DNA of 41,791 nt, taken from IMG/VR virus record IMGVR_UViG_3300025645_000021, positions 1 to 41,791 of that record. One strand, given 5' to 3'. Under the pieces are notes generated by a model. It had not been told where the DNA came from. It made no database searches and was given only the letters and a program-made list of their open reading frames with translations. The DNA is from a virus. Positions 1 to 8,108 of this stretch are shown here, piece by piece; the first letter of the stretch is position 1, and each line of letters begins with the position of its first letter. The translations under genes and the position numbers were made by a program.

Positions 1-127
1 CTGCACTACCAGACAGTAAAGCAGGTAAAATCGCAGCCATAGTTGATTTAAACACAGCCACTCAGACAGACCCTATTTTCAGAAGAGAGCATGTTGTAGA
101 TATGCTCGATCTTGGTATGGATGAAGC
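1..127. repeat. Terminal overlap copy (left) of a circular assembly
   Basis: Bases 1-127 are identical to 41665-41791. An exact 127-base overlap is what a de Bruijn assembler leaves on a circular contig with k=127. The reading frame of the portal gene continues across the join, so this is best read as one circular 41,664-bp genome and not as a biological terminal repeat. It does not tell whether the packaged ends are cohesive or circularly permuted. Confidence 0.93.
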
Positions 128-539
128 ATATAAGGATATGGCTACTGCGGCTGTTGATGCGGCAAGAACTACCATGGAGATGATGCTTCAAGGAAAAGAA
201 GTTCCAGAGCCTAAGGTATATGACAGTCTATTAGTCCATTACGATATTTTCGTGAAGGAAATGCAGGAATTTACCTTTAAAACTAAGGTTAGTGAAGAAA
301 TCCAAGCTCAGTTTGAGAAGAGAGTTAAGACTTTAGAAGGACTTATGTACAATAAATCCCTCAAAAACCCTAAATTCGCTCAAGAACTGATGATGGTGTC
401 TACTTTCCCTATCTATTTCACTCTGCCGATGCAAGCTCCCCTAGCTCCAGACGCAATTGATAATATTGATACGGATACAATGAAGACCGATAAAGCAAAA
501 CAAGCCGATAAAAACTTAGAACAAACGGAAGCGTTATAA
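1..539 (+). CDS. Portal protein, C-terminal part (gene continues from 40131-41791)
   Basis: This is the 3' portion of the portal gene, reading in frame from base 3. Joined to 40131-41664 it makes a 690-residue protein. The part shown runs from the end of the conserved portal region through a charged helical segment to a hydrophilic, Lys/Asp-rich tail (ending near QADKNLEQTEAL). It is followed after 16 bases by the scaffold gene with an AAGGAG ribosome site. An ATG at 102 lies inside the gene and is not a start. Confidence 0.9.
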   Translation, partial: ALPDSKAGKIAAIVDLNTATQTDPIFRREHVVDMLDLGMDEAYKDMATAAVDAARTTMEMMLQGKEVPEPKVYDSLLVHYDIFVKEMQEFTFKTKVSEEIQAQFEKRVKTLEGLMYNKSLKNPKFAQELMMVSTFPIYFTLPMQAPLAPDAIDNIDTDTMKTDKAKQADKNLEQTEAL

Positions 540-555
540 ACAGTAAGGAGTTTAA

Positions 556-1818
556 ATGAGCGATTTAGATACTTTTGAGAGTGATGTAGTGATTACAGAA
601 GCACCAGTACAAACAGATTCTACTGGTGGTGAAGTGGAAACCTTTGATAACATGGAAGCAGTAGAACTTCCAGAAGGTCAAGGGGACAAGATTGAAGCAA
701 AGTCGGATACAGAAGAACTTAAAGACAAGCAGATTAACCAACTTGACGACTCAAAAGAAGAGAAGAAAGAAGATAAAGAGGACGAAAAGGAAGAAGATGA
801 AGTTGGAGACACTAAGGAAGCTGATGCAGACGGAGGACCAAAAGAAGGTGAACCGACTGATAAGGAAGACGGCCCTAAAGTCAAAATGCTCAAAGCTAAA
901 GTCGGAGACGATAAAGCAGAAATCCATCCAGACGCAGAAATCAGAGTCAAAGTCGATGGAAAACGAGTAGACGTTCCTATTCAAGAGCTCATTAGTAACT
1001 ATTCTGGAAAGACTAACTGGGATAAGAAATACAACGAGCTTAACACAGAAAAACAAGAATTTCAAAAAGAAAATACCCAATATAAGCAGGAATTAGGGTG
1101 GTTACAGAACAATATCAAGACAGTTACGGAGATTCTTGACTCAGATGATAAGAATCCTATTGACGCTTTGATGCATTTAGTTGACGTGACCGATAGAAAT
1201 CCTGTACAATTCCAGATGAAACTGTTTAAACACATGCAGAGTCAAGTCGAAGACATGGCTGAAATGGATGAAGTTGAACAAGAATTATACTGGGAAAGGC
1301 AGAAGAATAACTACCTTTCAAAACGCCAAGAGTCCTTAACGACTAAAGCCCAAACTGAGAAGCAACAAGCAGATCAGATGGCAAAAGTTGATAGTTTAAG
1401 GGAAGCTCAAGGAGTTGATGAAGCCCAGTTTATGGAAGCACATTCTGAATTGCAGGAACTTGGAATTGAGAACGTTACGCCTGAGCAAGCAGTTAATTAC
1501 GCAGTAATGAAACCGCACTTAGACTTATCGGAATCACTTATTAAGCCCTACGAAGAGGATATGACCACTGATGGTGCTGATAAACTGATACTAGAGCTAG
1601 CCAACTACTTGAAATCCGGCGAGTTCACAGAATCAGAAATCAAAAAGCTACTTTCAGAGGAATACACTTCCAACAGTGAAGTTGATGATCTTAAAGATAA
1701 GGTTAAAAACTTCAGCTCGAAATCAGGCACAAAACCTTCCAAGGTGGCTGACAAGGGCGACGACCACGTTGAGTCGTTCAATGATTACGATGACCAATAT
1801 TACGGAAGAAACCTCTAA
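556..1818 (+). CDS. Probable capsid scaffolding protein
   Basis: 420 residues, strongly acidic and hydrophilic. The first ~120 residues are low-complexity Asp/Glu/Lys (runs such as KEEKKEDKEDEKEEDE). A segment around 125-170 (HPDAEIRVKVDGKRVDVPI followed by a Trp-containing stretch) resembles the conserved block of podovirus scaffold proteins. The rest is predicted to be largely helical, with coiled-coil character around residues 160-300. The position between portal and major capsid genes is the classic scaffold location: the protein would line the procapsid and leave before or during DNA packaging. Called from context, charge and fold; no catalytic motif is seen. The AAGGAG site upstream supports the ATG chosen. 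Confidence 0.82.
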   Translation: MSDLDTFESDVVITEAPVQTDSTGGEVETFDNMEAVELPEGQGDKIEAKSDTEELKDKQINQLDDSKEEKKEDKEDEKEEDEVGDTKEADADGGPKEGEPTDKEDGPKVKMLKAKVGDDKAEIHPDAEIRVKVDGKRVDVPIQELISNYSGKTNWDKKYNELNTEKQEFQKENTQYKQELGWLQNNIKTVTEILDSDDKNPIDALMHLVDVTDRNPVQFQMKLFKHMQSQVEDMAEMDEVEQELYWERQKNNYLSKRQESLTTKAQTEKQQADQMAKVDSLREAQGVDEAQFMEAHSELQELGIENVTPEQAVNYAVMKPHLDLSESLIKPYEEDMTTDGADKLILELANYLKSGEFTESEIKKLLSEEYTSNSEVDDLKDKVKNFSSKSGTKPSKVADKGDDHVESFNDYDDQYYGRNL

Positions 1819-1835
1819 CTTGAAAGGAGCCTCAA

Positions 1836-3068
1836 ATGGCTGAATTTAATTTAGTAGACCAGACGAATCTATTTAAGATTAACTACTATAAAAAGTCTGA
1901 CAACATGTATAATAGTGCTGATGTACTACAAGGACGTATCCGTAAAAGATTTGATTTTACAGGTAAGCAACGTTTCGTTGCAACTCCACTAAGTTTTTCT
2001 GGTGGTGTTGGTTCAGGTTCATTACCAACTTCAAATGCAGGACGTTATGAAGGTGCAATTATCACTTCAAAAAGCGTTTATGCAACTTGCCAAATTGAAA
2101 GAGAGTCTATCAAGGCTTCATCTAACAATGCAGGTGCTTTCGTTCAAGCAACAAAAGAAACTGTTAAAAAGACAGTAGAATCATACATGAGAAACAGTTC
2201 ACGTATCCTTTTTGGTACAGGTGATGGTGTTCTTGGTTCTGGTGATGGCGCAAGTGCAAACGTTGGTGGTACTGGTGCTGCTGTTACTCCATTTACAGTT
2301 CAAATCTCAGCTGCCTCTTTTAAAGAAGCTAACTGGGAAGAGAAAGATTTCGTTCAAATGGTTGTTGCTACTGTTCCAGAAGCTACATTACTTGAAATCG
2401 TTGCTGTGGCTCCTGCAACTAGAACAGTTTCTCTAGTTGGTGTTTCAGCTCGTCTTACTGCTCTTATCGGTGCTCCTCTGGCAGCTACTGATGAAATCGC
2501 AATGCAAGGTTCTTACGGAAATGACCCAATTGGTCTTAAAGCCGTAGCTGATCTTTCTATCGCAGGAACTGGTTCTTTATACGGAATCGGGATTGAGCGT
2601 AGATGGTCAATGTCTAACACTGATGCTCTTGGAGCAGGAATCACTGTTGATAAGATGAACGGAGTTATGCTTGACGTAGAACGTAAGTTTGGTCAAGTGC
2701 CTAAGATGATTATGACTGGATACAAGCAATTCCAGAACATTCTTGCTCTTCTTGAAGATCAGAAAGTATATAATCTTCCAAATAGAAACATCAAAGGGAA
2801 CTTATCTTTCCAAGGTGTTGAGTTCATGTCTACAAGAGGTCCAATTGGTATCTTCGTAGATCGTTTTTGTGAAGACGAAAGAGTTTATTTCCTAAATGAT
2901 GATTTCATGGAATGTCACCATAGACCTGACTTTGGTTGGTTTGATGATGACGGAACTGTATTTCTTCGTAAAGACGGAATTGATTCTTATGAAGCTCGTT
3001 ATGGAGGATATTATGAAAATTATATTACTCCGACCGCTCACGGAGTTTTACACAACCTTGCTATCTAA
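1836..3068 (+). CDS. Major capsid protein
   Basis: 410 residues, placed directly after portal and scaffold and followed at once by a strong terminator, as expected for the most abundant virion protein. The N-terminal half contains a helix-rich N-arm (residues ~45-130). A Gly/Ser/Ala-rich insertion (~135-150) precedes a beta-rich stretch. The C-terminal part (from ~270, IGIERRW onwards) has the alternating helix/strand pattern and the FVDRFC and DSYEARYGGYYENYITP stretches seen in HK97-fold phage coat proteins of podoviruses. Fold assignment is inference from pattern and synteny. AAAGGAG lies eight bases before the ATG, and GC at wobble positions differs visibly from its neighbours, consistent with high expression. 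Confidence 0.88.
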   Translation: MAEFNLVDQTNLFKINYYKKSDNMYNSADVLQGRIRKRFDFTGKQRFVATPLSFSGGVGSGSLPTSNAGRYEGAIITSKSVYATCQIERESIKASSNNAGAFVQATKETVKKTVESYMRNSSRILFGTGDGVLGSGDGASANVGGTGAAVTPFTVQISAASFKEANWEEKDFVQMVVATVPEATLLEIVAVAPATRTVSLVGVSARLTALIGAPLAATDEIAMQGSYGNDPIGLKAVADLSIAGTGSLYGIGIERRWSMSNTDALGAGITVDKMNGVMLDVERKFGQVPKMIMTGYKQFQNILALLEDQKVYNLPNRNIKGNLSFQGVEFMSTRGPIGIFVDRFCEDERVYFLNDDFMECHHRPDFGWFDDDGTVFLRKDGIDSYEARYGGYYENYITPTAHGVLHNLAI

Positions 3069-3079
3069 GTAGGTTAACG

Positions 3080-3103
3080 GGTGGGGCTTCGGTCCCACCT
3101 TTT
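3080..3103 (+). terminator. Rho-independent terminator after major capsid gene
   Basis: GGTGGG pairs with CCCACC around an inner G-T and C-G pair and a TTCG tetraloop (3080-3099), followed by TTTT. It lies 12 bases after the capsid stop codon and would limit read-through from the capsid gene into the decoration genes. Confidence 0.85.
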
Positions 3104-3136
3104 AAAATAGCCTCCCAAGGCTGACAGGAGATTAAA

Positions 3137-3490
3137 ATGTCAAAAGGAATGTCTAGGTCTGTAAAGACCGCACAAATTGGAATGAGAGAACTTCTAGTAA
3201 GTATTGCTGATTCAGCAGGTACTCCGGCAGCAGCCGGTCCAGATAAGTACGGAATTACTTCTGTAACTGATCTAGGTGTAGGAAACTACCTCTTAATTCT
3301 TAAAAGTCCCGCTTCAAACAGTAAAGACCTATTTTTAAAGGGTTGGTCTGGTCCTGCTGATACAGCAGTTGCCGCTACTGCAATCGCTTTCGATAGAATC
3401 ACTATCCAAGTTACTGACTTGGCTAACGTTGCTAAAGATGCTGATGTAAGCCTTACTATTGGTGTACAAGACTCACGCTACGAAGTTTAA
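3137..3490 (+). CDS. Small structural protein, head-decoration candidate
   Basis: 117 residues with a short basic N-terminus (MSKGMSRSVKTAQIG) and then a beta-rich, Ala/Val/Thr/Asp-rich body without cysteines. No family is recognised with certainty. It is the first gene after the capsid terminator, has a strong AGGAG site, and matches the size of capsid decoration or cement proteins commonly found there. It may instead be a small spike or completion protein. Virion location is inferred from gene order only. Confidence 0.55.
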   Translation: MSKGMSRSVKTAQIGMRELLVSIADSAGTPAAAGPDKYGITSVTDLGVGNYLLILKSPASNSKDLFLKGWSGPADTAVAATAIAFDRITIQVTDLANVAKDADVSLTIGVQDSRYEV

Positions 3491-3492
3491 TC

Positions 3493-3669
3493 GTGGATAA
3501 GCAAATGGCTGAACTGTTAATCGAAGAAGTTCGTTTAAACAGGTTCGAAATTGCTGAGTTAAGAAAAGAACTAAGCGGCCTCAAAGTTAGTGTTGGGGTC
3601 GTAGGTGCTTTTTTTGGTACACTTGGCGCTGTAGTAGTTAAAGTATGGACGTTTTTAAACCATAAATAG
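3493..3669 (+). CDS. XhlA-like small coiled-coil/membrane protein (holin-associated candidate)
   Basis: 58 residues from GTG at 3493 (54 from ATG at 3505). Residues ~8-32 form an amphipathic coiled-coil-like helix (LLIEEVRLNRFEIAELRKEL), followed by one transmembrane helix (about VSVGVVGAFFGTLGAVVVKV) and a short basic end. This arrangement, helix then C-terminal membrane span in under 90 residues, is that of haemolysin XhlA/holin-accessory proteins of phages. The gene starts three bases after the previous stop. It also carries a GTTTAAAC copy at 3533. Its place among head genes rather than in a lysis cassette is unusual, so a membrane role in DNA entry or lysis is only inferred. Confidence 0.62.
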   Translation: MDKQMAELLIEEVRLNRFEIAELRKELSGLKVSVGVVGAFFGTLGAVVVKVWTFLNHK

Positions 3670-3677
3670 GGAGTGAT

Positions 3678-4076
3678 ATGCCGTTTGTTCCGGGCCCTCA
3701 GGAATCTGTTGAAAAACTTTCCATCGAGAGATTGTCCGATCAAGCTATATCTGCCTTAAAGGTTGTTAGATTAACAAGCGATACTACTGCCGATATAGCT
3801 GAAAGCACATTAACTTATGCGGATGCTAGTGCTGTTGGTATAGCTACAAGTTCAGCTATTGCTGCAGGATTGCCTATTTCCATACTGACTTATGGGGTAC
3901 TTGAAGATGCTTTCTTCGCTTTCCCACTTAATGACGTACTATTTTTAGGTACAGGTGGTACAATAACAAACGTGGCTCCTACATTAGGTGCAGGAGACAC
4001 ACACAACACAATTATAGGTCGGTCTTTAGGGGCAGGTGCAATATTTATTAATGTCAGAGAGCCGATAGGCTTGTAG
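3678..4076 (+). CDS. Capsid decoration/spike-like beta protein
   Basis: 132 residues. The N-terminus (ESVEKLSIERLSDQAISAL) is followed by a beta-rich body and a C-terminal pattern of a short strand, LFLGTGGTITNVAP, a turn and IIGRSLGAGAIFINV. The same C-terminal pattern (YLGTVGGTIQTPL then HQLLGVSLSATEVNTDI) occurs in the next gene, so both probably carry one related trimeric beta domain of the type found in phage head-decoration and fibre-base proteins. Family membership is by pattern, not by a named domain. GGGAGTG upstream sets the start. Confidence 0.55.
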   Translation: MPFVPGPQESVEKLSIERLSDQAISALKVVRLTSDTTADIAESTLTYADASAVGIATSSAIAAGLPISILTYGVLEDAFFAFPLNDVLFLGTGGTITNVAPTLGAGDTHNTIIGRSLGAGAIFINVREPIGL

Positions 4077-4084
4077 GAGATAGA

Positions 4085-4600
4085 ATGGCAGCAAAGAGTT
4101 TATTAAGATTAGTAGCAGGTAAGATTCAAGCAATTCAAGCAACTGTATCAAGTGCAGGAGCAGGAAATGACGGTGACATTGTAGCCCTAGACGGTACAGG
4201 GAAACTAGACCTTTCAGTTCTTCCAGTAGGTGTTGGACCGGATACTAAAGTACTTCCGGTAAGTGATGCTACAGGTTTAGCAGCAGGAGACTATGTAAAT
4301 ATCTTCGATGATTTAGGTACAGAATCAGTTAGACTTGCTGATAACAGTAATGGTCGTGCAGCTCATGGTTTTGTTAAGGCAGCTTTTGCCGATGCAGCTA
4401 GTGCAACGATTTATTTTGAGGGGGCTAATACTGACCTTTCAGGACTAACTACAGGTAGAGTTTATCTAGGTACTGTTGGTGGAACAATTCAAACTCCATT
4501 AGCTCCTGTTACTGATACAGGTAAGATTCACCAATTATTAGGTGTTTCACTTAGTGCTACTGAGGTTAACACTGACATTGATGACTGTATTCAGCTATAG
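4085..4600 (+). CDS. Capsid decoration/spike-like beta protein, paralogue of upstream gene
   Basis: 171 residues. An N-terminal helix (KSLLRLVAGKIQAIQATVSS) leads into a GDGDIVALDGTGKLDLSVLP-like linker typical of phage fibre bases, then a beta domain ending in the motif DLSGLTTGRVYLGTVGGTIQTP. That motif, a short turn, Tyr-Leu-x strand and Gly-Gly-Thr-Ile strand, is widespread in phage structural proteins that trimerise on capsids or tails. The C-terminal domain is shared with the gene before. GGAG lies 7-10 bases before the ATG. Confidence 0.6.
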   Translation: MAAKSLLRLVAGKIQAIQATVSSAGAGNDGDIVALDGTGKLDLSVLPVGVGPDTKVLPVSDATGLAAGDYVNIFDDLGTESVRLADNSNGRAAHGFVKAAFADAASATIYFEGANTDLSGLTTGRVYLGTVGGTIQTPLAPVTDTGKIHQLLGVSLSATEVNTDIDDCIQL

Positions 4601-4608
4601 GATTTAAA

Positions 4609-5850
4609 ATGGGCGCAGGATTAGTCGTACTAGATGAAGGTAAGAGAAAGGTCGTTACGGGCGTAGGTGTTTCGTACGACCAGACTCATCAGGTAGATGC
4701 GTTTGGTAGGCTTAGAGTTTCTAATCCAGCAAATATATTTGAGTTTAAGTTCAACACTACTATTTCGTTTGACTATTACTTCTCTCAAAGAAACACATCT
4801 GGCGGTACGCAAGCTCAATTAACAGATATACCGGCTAGGCAATTATCAGTAACCTCTACGGCTGGCTCTACGTCAGTAATACAATCTAGGCGATATATAG
4901 AGTACACGGTAGGTAAATCGCAACAAATATTTTTTACGGGTAACTTTAAAGGCGGTGTATCAGGGGTTAGCAAATGTTATGGTGCTTACAGTGATAGTAA
5001 TGGTGTATTTTTTAAACTAAATGGCACAAGTCCAGAGGTTGTTGTTAGATCGTACACATCTGGCTCTGTTGTAGATACTCCGGTAATAAGAAGTAATTGG
5101 AATGGCGATAAGTTAGACGGCACAGGGTTGAGTGGAGAGACAATAGATTTCACTAAAGAAATTTTGTTTAGTATTGATTACGCTTGGCTAGGTATTGGAG
5201 ATATAAGATTCGGTGTTTTTATTAATAGTAAATTTATAATTATGCACACTGTACAATCTTCAAACATATTAACAACAGCATACTCGCAATCTGGAAACTT
5301 ACCAATGAGAGCTGAGGTGATTAATGTATCTGGTGCAGCAACAAATATGACAATAACTTGTATGTCTGTCGCTGTCGAAGGTGATGCCAAAGTAACGGGT
5401 AGAGTTCGTAACGGAAATACTGGAATAACCTCAATAGCTTTCAATGCCACAGAAACTTTTATTTTTGGTATAAGACTTGGGTCAACACTAGAGCATTCGT
5501 CAATTAAGGTTAATGATTTTAGATTACTTCCAGACTCCGGCAACACACAGGCGATATGGAGAATTTACTACAATCCTACATTAACAGGTGAAACATGGTC
5601 CGCTATACCAAACAGTATCGCGGAACAGGTAAGCACCCCACCATCAAGTTTTTCTGGCGGGTTACTTATAGCATCTGGTTATATAACGCTAGACAAAATA
5701 GGTTCGCCACAAAGTGATGCATTTGCCTTGACAGATATTTTCACAGGCAGAGACATAGACGGGGTGGCTGATCCTATTATATTGACGATTCAAACTATTG
5801 GCGGGAATGGGTCGTCCAACTTTTCTGGAACGTGGAGGGAATATTTATGA
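4609..5850 (+). CDS. Virion structural protein, beta-rich
   Basis: 413 residues. It begins with a short basic segment, then the stretch QVDAFGRLRVSNP, a block seen at the start of many uncharacterised phage structural proteins that recur next to capsid genes. The remainder is beta-rich with many Ser/Thr/Asn/Gly residues, suggesting a jelly-roll or lectin-like capsid spike. The function is not established. The stop codon overlaps the next start (ATGA), so the two are probably translated together. Codon use includes more ATA, AGG and TCG than the flanking genes, which might reflect recent acquisition. Confidence 0.6.
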   Translation: MGAGLVVLDEGKRKVVTGVGVSYDQTHQVDAFGRLRVSNPANIFEFKFNTTISFDYYFSQRNTSGGTQAQLTDIPARQLSVTSTAGSTSVIQSRRYIEYTVGKSQQIFFTGNFKGGVSGVSKCYGAYSDSNGVFFKLNGTSPEVVVRSYTSGSVVDTPVIRSNWNGDKLDGTGLSGETIDFTKEILFSIDYAWLGIGDIRFGVFINSKFIIMHTVQSSNILTTAYSQSGNLPMRAEVINVSGAATNMTITCMSVAVEGDAKVTGRVRNGNTGITSIAFNATETFIFGIRLGSTLEHSSIKVNDFRLLPDSGNTQAIWRIYYNPTLTGETWSAIPNSIAEQVSTPPSSFSGGLLIASGYITLDKIGSPQSDAFALTDIFTGRDIDGVADPIILTIQTIGGNGSSNFSGTWREYL

Positions 5851-6278
5851 GCGATTGGACAGGTTCTATGAATCCTAGTCTTGATGCAAGACTTGAGGGT
5901 TCTCCACTATTCACAGCTACAGCAGGAATTGTAACAGATCATATAATGACCTTTGATTTTGCTTGCGATTTCAATGGAATTGAGTTCTACGCTTGGCTAT
6001 CAAATGCAGGTGACAATCTCACCTTCCTAACCGAGTACTATGCAGGACCGGTATACAATTGGATTCCCTACAAGAAATTCGGGAAAAACTTTAATGTTTA
6101 CCCAGATCATGTAACTAGAGTAATAATCTTTCCTACTAAACCCTTTTTGGGAGTTAGGGTTAAGATCAAATATGACAATAAAGGTACTGAGGACGTTAAG
6201 TTCTCTATGAACAAGTTCCAGTTTACTGAATATGAAAATGTTAATACGGCAATTTTAGACTCAGGGGAGGATTGGTGA
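5847..6278 (+). CDS. Hypothetical structural protein
   Basis: 143 residues starting at ATG 5847, which has GGAGGG nine bases before it and overlaps the stop of the upstream gene. The body is beta-rich, with aromatic residues and short Asp/Asn turns (FDFACDFNGIEFYAW, LTEYYAGPVYNWIPYKKFG), compatible with a small virion or lectin-like domain. No family recognised. It lies in the head-spike block and is translationally coupled to its neighbours. Confidence 0.55.
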   Translation: MSDWTGSMNPSLDARLEGSPLFTATAGIVTDHIMTFDFACDFNGIEFYAWLSNAGDNLTFLTEYYAGPVYNWIPYKKFGKNFNVYPDHVTRVIIFPTKPFLGVRVKIKYDNKGTEDVKFSMNKFQFTEYENVNTAILDSGEDW

Positions 6279-6520
6279 ATTTAACTCTAGCCTTTATATG
6301 GGGAATAGTGGCTCTAATAGCCTTATTTGACGTATATATCATAACAAAGAAGGGTAAATCTGAGTCAGTATCTGCCCATATCATAAGAGGAAGTCACGAC
6401 TACCCACTATTAGTACTAATACTAGGTATAGTTCTTGGGCACTTATTTTGGTCTATGCCTACTGAATCAGTACATTCGGACGTAAAGTGCGAGAAGGTGG
6501 AAAGTGGCAACTTACCGTAA
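6275..6520 (+). CDS. Two-span inner-membrane protein, holin candidate
   Basis: 81 residues from GTG 6275, chosen because GGGGAGG lies 4 bases before it (a TTG at 6272 is the alternative). Two hydrophobic helices are visible, about residues 3-22 (LAFIWGIVALIALFDVYI) and 45-62 (LLVLILGIVLGHLFW). Between them is a polar loop with SAHIIRGSHDYP. This second segment, ending GHLFW, is reminiscent of small membrane proteins repeatedly found in phage structural clusters. A holin role is possible but unproven; there is no endolysin beside it. Confidence 0.6.
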   Translation: MNLTLAFIWGIVALIALFDVYIITKKGKSESVSAHIIRGSHDYPLLVLILGIVLGHLFWSMPTESVHSDVKCEKVESGNLP

Positions 6521-6977
6521 AGCAGGAGATATTCTAAATTTAGAGCTTCAGCTTGGCGATGGAGCTAAATTCCCTACAACTAGGGTATTCGCTCAGATTG
6601 ATGAACTAGACGCTACACCGATCGTAGCTATATTTGAGCTTACTAAGGTGGCTGATGGCTCTTACACTGATGATATACAGGTGATGCCTACCAATTCAGC
6701 CATAAAAGTCACTTATTTTATCAGGAAAACAAATGGGACTAGCCCAGAAACGAAGTATAATCCATATTACTTAACGGAGCTATTCTTGAGAGACTTAACA
6801 GCAGAACTAATAGAAGATAATTTAGATACTAAAGTCTCTTCGGTATCAATAATCCCAGTATCAGTAGAGGGAGTGGTTGTAATACCTACTCCAATAGTTG
6901 CTGAAGTTGAGAATGTTGCTATAGAAGCGATTATAAAGGATAATGAACTAATAATTGGAGAAGTCAATGAGTGTTGA
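6504..6977 (+). CDS. Hypothetical virion protein with Ig/BppU-like N-terminal fold
   Basis: 157 residues from GTG 6504, overlapping the previous gene by 17 bases. The first ~90 residues alternate short strands with polar loops (GDILNLELQLGDGAKFPT, VFAQIDELDATPI, FELTKVADGSYT). This resembles the small beta-sandwich found at the base of phage receptor-binding or baseplate proteins. The C-terminal part is hydrophobic beta with repeated Val/Ile (VSIIPVSVEGVVVIPTPIV). Function inferred only from fold pattern and location. Confidence 0.5.
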   Translation: MATYRKAGDILNLELQLGDGAKFPTTRVFAQIDELDATPIVAIFELTKVADGSYTDDIQVMPTNSAIKVTYFIRKTNGTSPETKYNPYYLTELFLRDLTAELIEDNLDTKVSSVSIIPVSVEGVVVIPTPIVAEVENVAIEAIIKDNELIIGEVNEC

Positions 6978-7308
6978 AATAGTACAAGGTGAAGATAAAG
7001 TATTCTCAGTCAAGCTAACTGATGGAAATGGTAATGACTATGATCTTACCGGATTTACTGAATTAACGGCAGAATTTGCCGGTATTACAGTTCCATTAGC
7101 CATTACGACTACTCCAGACGCAAATGGAAGTGTAGCTTCGGCTAACCCATTATGTGGAAAGATAGAAATCACACTTACCGATGTGGCCACTCTACTTTTA
7201 GAGTCAGGCGATTCACAAGATTTAGAAATAACAATAGATAAAGGAACTGACCGTACAATCGTACAGTTGACCAAAGTATTGAAAGTCAAAGAGAGGTTAA
7301 TTTCTTAG
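6967..7308 (+). CDS. Small beta-sandwich virion protein, BppU-N-like
   Basis: 113 residues from ATG 6967, preceded by GGAG and overlapping the previous stop. It opens with EIVQGEDKVFSVKLTDGNGN and continues with YDLTGFTELTAEF, then ends in a strand pair TIVQLTKVLKVKERL. A strand, acidic turn and DxTG motif of this kind is typical of the N-terminal domain of Siphoviridae baseplate upper proteins and related phage Ig-like domains, where it anchors a distal fibre. Here the domain stands alone, next to a similar protein upstream. Confidence 0.5.
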   Translation: MSVEIVQGEDKVFSVKLTDGNGNDYDLTGFTELTAEFAGITVPLAITTTPDANGSVASANPLCGKIEITLTDVATLLLESGDSQDLEITIDKGTDRTIVQLTKVLKVKERLIS

Positions 7309-7335
7309 ACTAAGAAGCCCTAAAGGAGCTGAGCT

Positions 7336-8106
7336 ATGAGTATCAAAGGATTTTTAAGTAATTATTGGCGTAAGAAAGTAACAGTTGGTTCTCCAGAATT
7401 AGCTGTTGTTGAGGCAGATAAGCAACAATACGCCTCATTATCCCTTCAAGGCGATTTAATATATGGATTAAGGACTACTCCAAAAGGCGTAGGGCTTGTA
7501 AATCTAAGTGTTTCTATTGATGCCCTTGACCCATTATTAATATTAAGTAAAGATGCCCTACCAATTACAGCCCATGCGCTGAAGTTAGGGGACCATATCA
7601 GAATGACTTCTGGAGCCCTTTTAGGGGAAGAAGCGCAAGTAGTTGATGCCTCTGACCTAAATTGGGTAGTAGTTGTAGGCTTATCAGCCGCTCCTGCTCT
7701 ATCAGATACCTTCGCTCAATTAAGACCAATCACACAAACCTTCGATCTAAATGGGAACACTTTCGTAACTGAAGCACCTAAAACTGTTGTAGATACAATG
7801 GATACTCCGTTTATGATACCTACTGGAGTAAATGCGATACCCGCTGCCGGTGGAGCTTTTCTTGAGATTGTAGCTGTAACAGCCTTCAATATCTCTGAAT
7901 TAATGATGATTCACGATATGGGAGAGCCTGTAAACCTCTTTATAGGTGCAGCAGCGTCAGAGATATTCTTATGTCATTTACCTCTAACTCCAGACGAGAA
8001 AGTAACCGTTTCAATTCCTGTTGGGTCTAGGCTATCATTACAAGCAGCCAAACCTACACCAGTTGATGATGCAACTTCGTTCATCGAAATGAACTTTATA
8101 GGATAA
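7336..8106 (+). CDS. Hypothetical structural protein upstream of the long fibre
   Basis: 256 residues with an N-terminal short helix (GFLSNYWRKKVTVGSPEL) and then beta-rich sequence with hydrophobic strands and Ala/Pro/Asp turns. No catalytic motif or known family is recognised. AAAGGAG lies well placed before the ATG. It ends two bases before the long fibre gene, suggesting it is co-translated and possibly a fibre-attachment or capsid-spike protein. The 3' half (FLEIVAVTAFNISELMMIH) has the look of a trimeric beta head. Confidence 0.5.
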   Translation: MSIKGFLSNYWRKKVTVGSPELAVVEADKQQYASLSLQGDLIYGLRTTPKGVGLVNLSVSIDALDPLLILSKDALPITAHALKLGDHIRMTSGALLGEEAQVVDASDLNWVVVVGLSAAPALSDTFAQLRPITQTFDLNGNTFVTEAPKTVVDTMDTPFMIPTGVNAIPAAGGAFLEIVAVTAFNISELMMIHDMGEPVNLFIGAAASEIFLCHLPLTPDEKVTVSIPVGSRLSLQAAKPTPVDDATSFIEMNFIG

Positions 8107-8108
8107 TT

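Noticed and set aside
1-127. Biological direct terminal repeat
   Set aside because: The length equals a typical k-mer size and it lies inside a coding gene; an assembly overlap is simpler.
692-1080. Overlapping open frames on both strands inside the scaffold gene
   Set aside because: They are shadows of a low-complexity, Lys/Glu-rich coding region; no ribosome site or credible protein.
3456-3743. 95-residue leftward frame across the XhlA-like ORF
   Set aside because: Opposes three well-supported coupled rightward genes and has no ribosome site.
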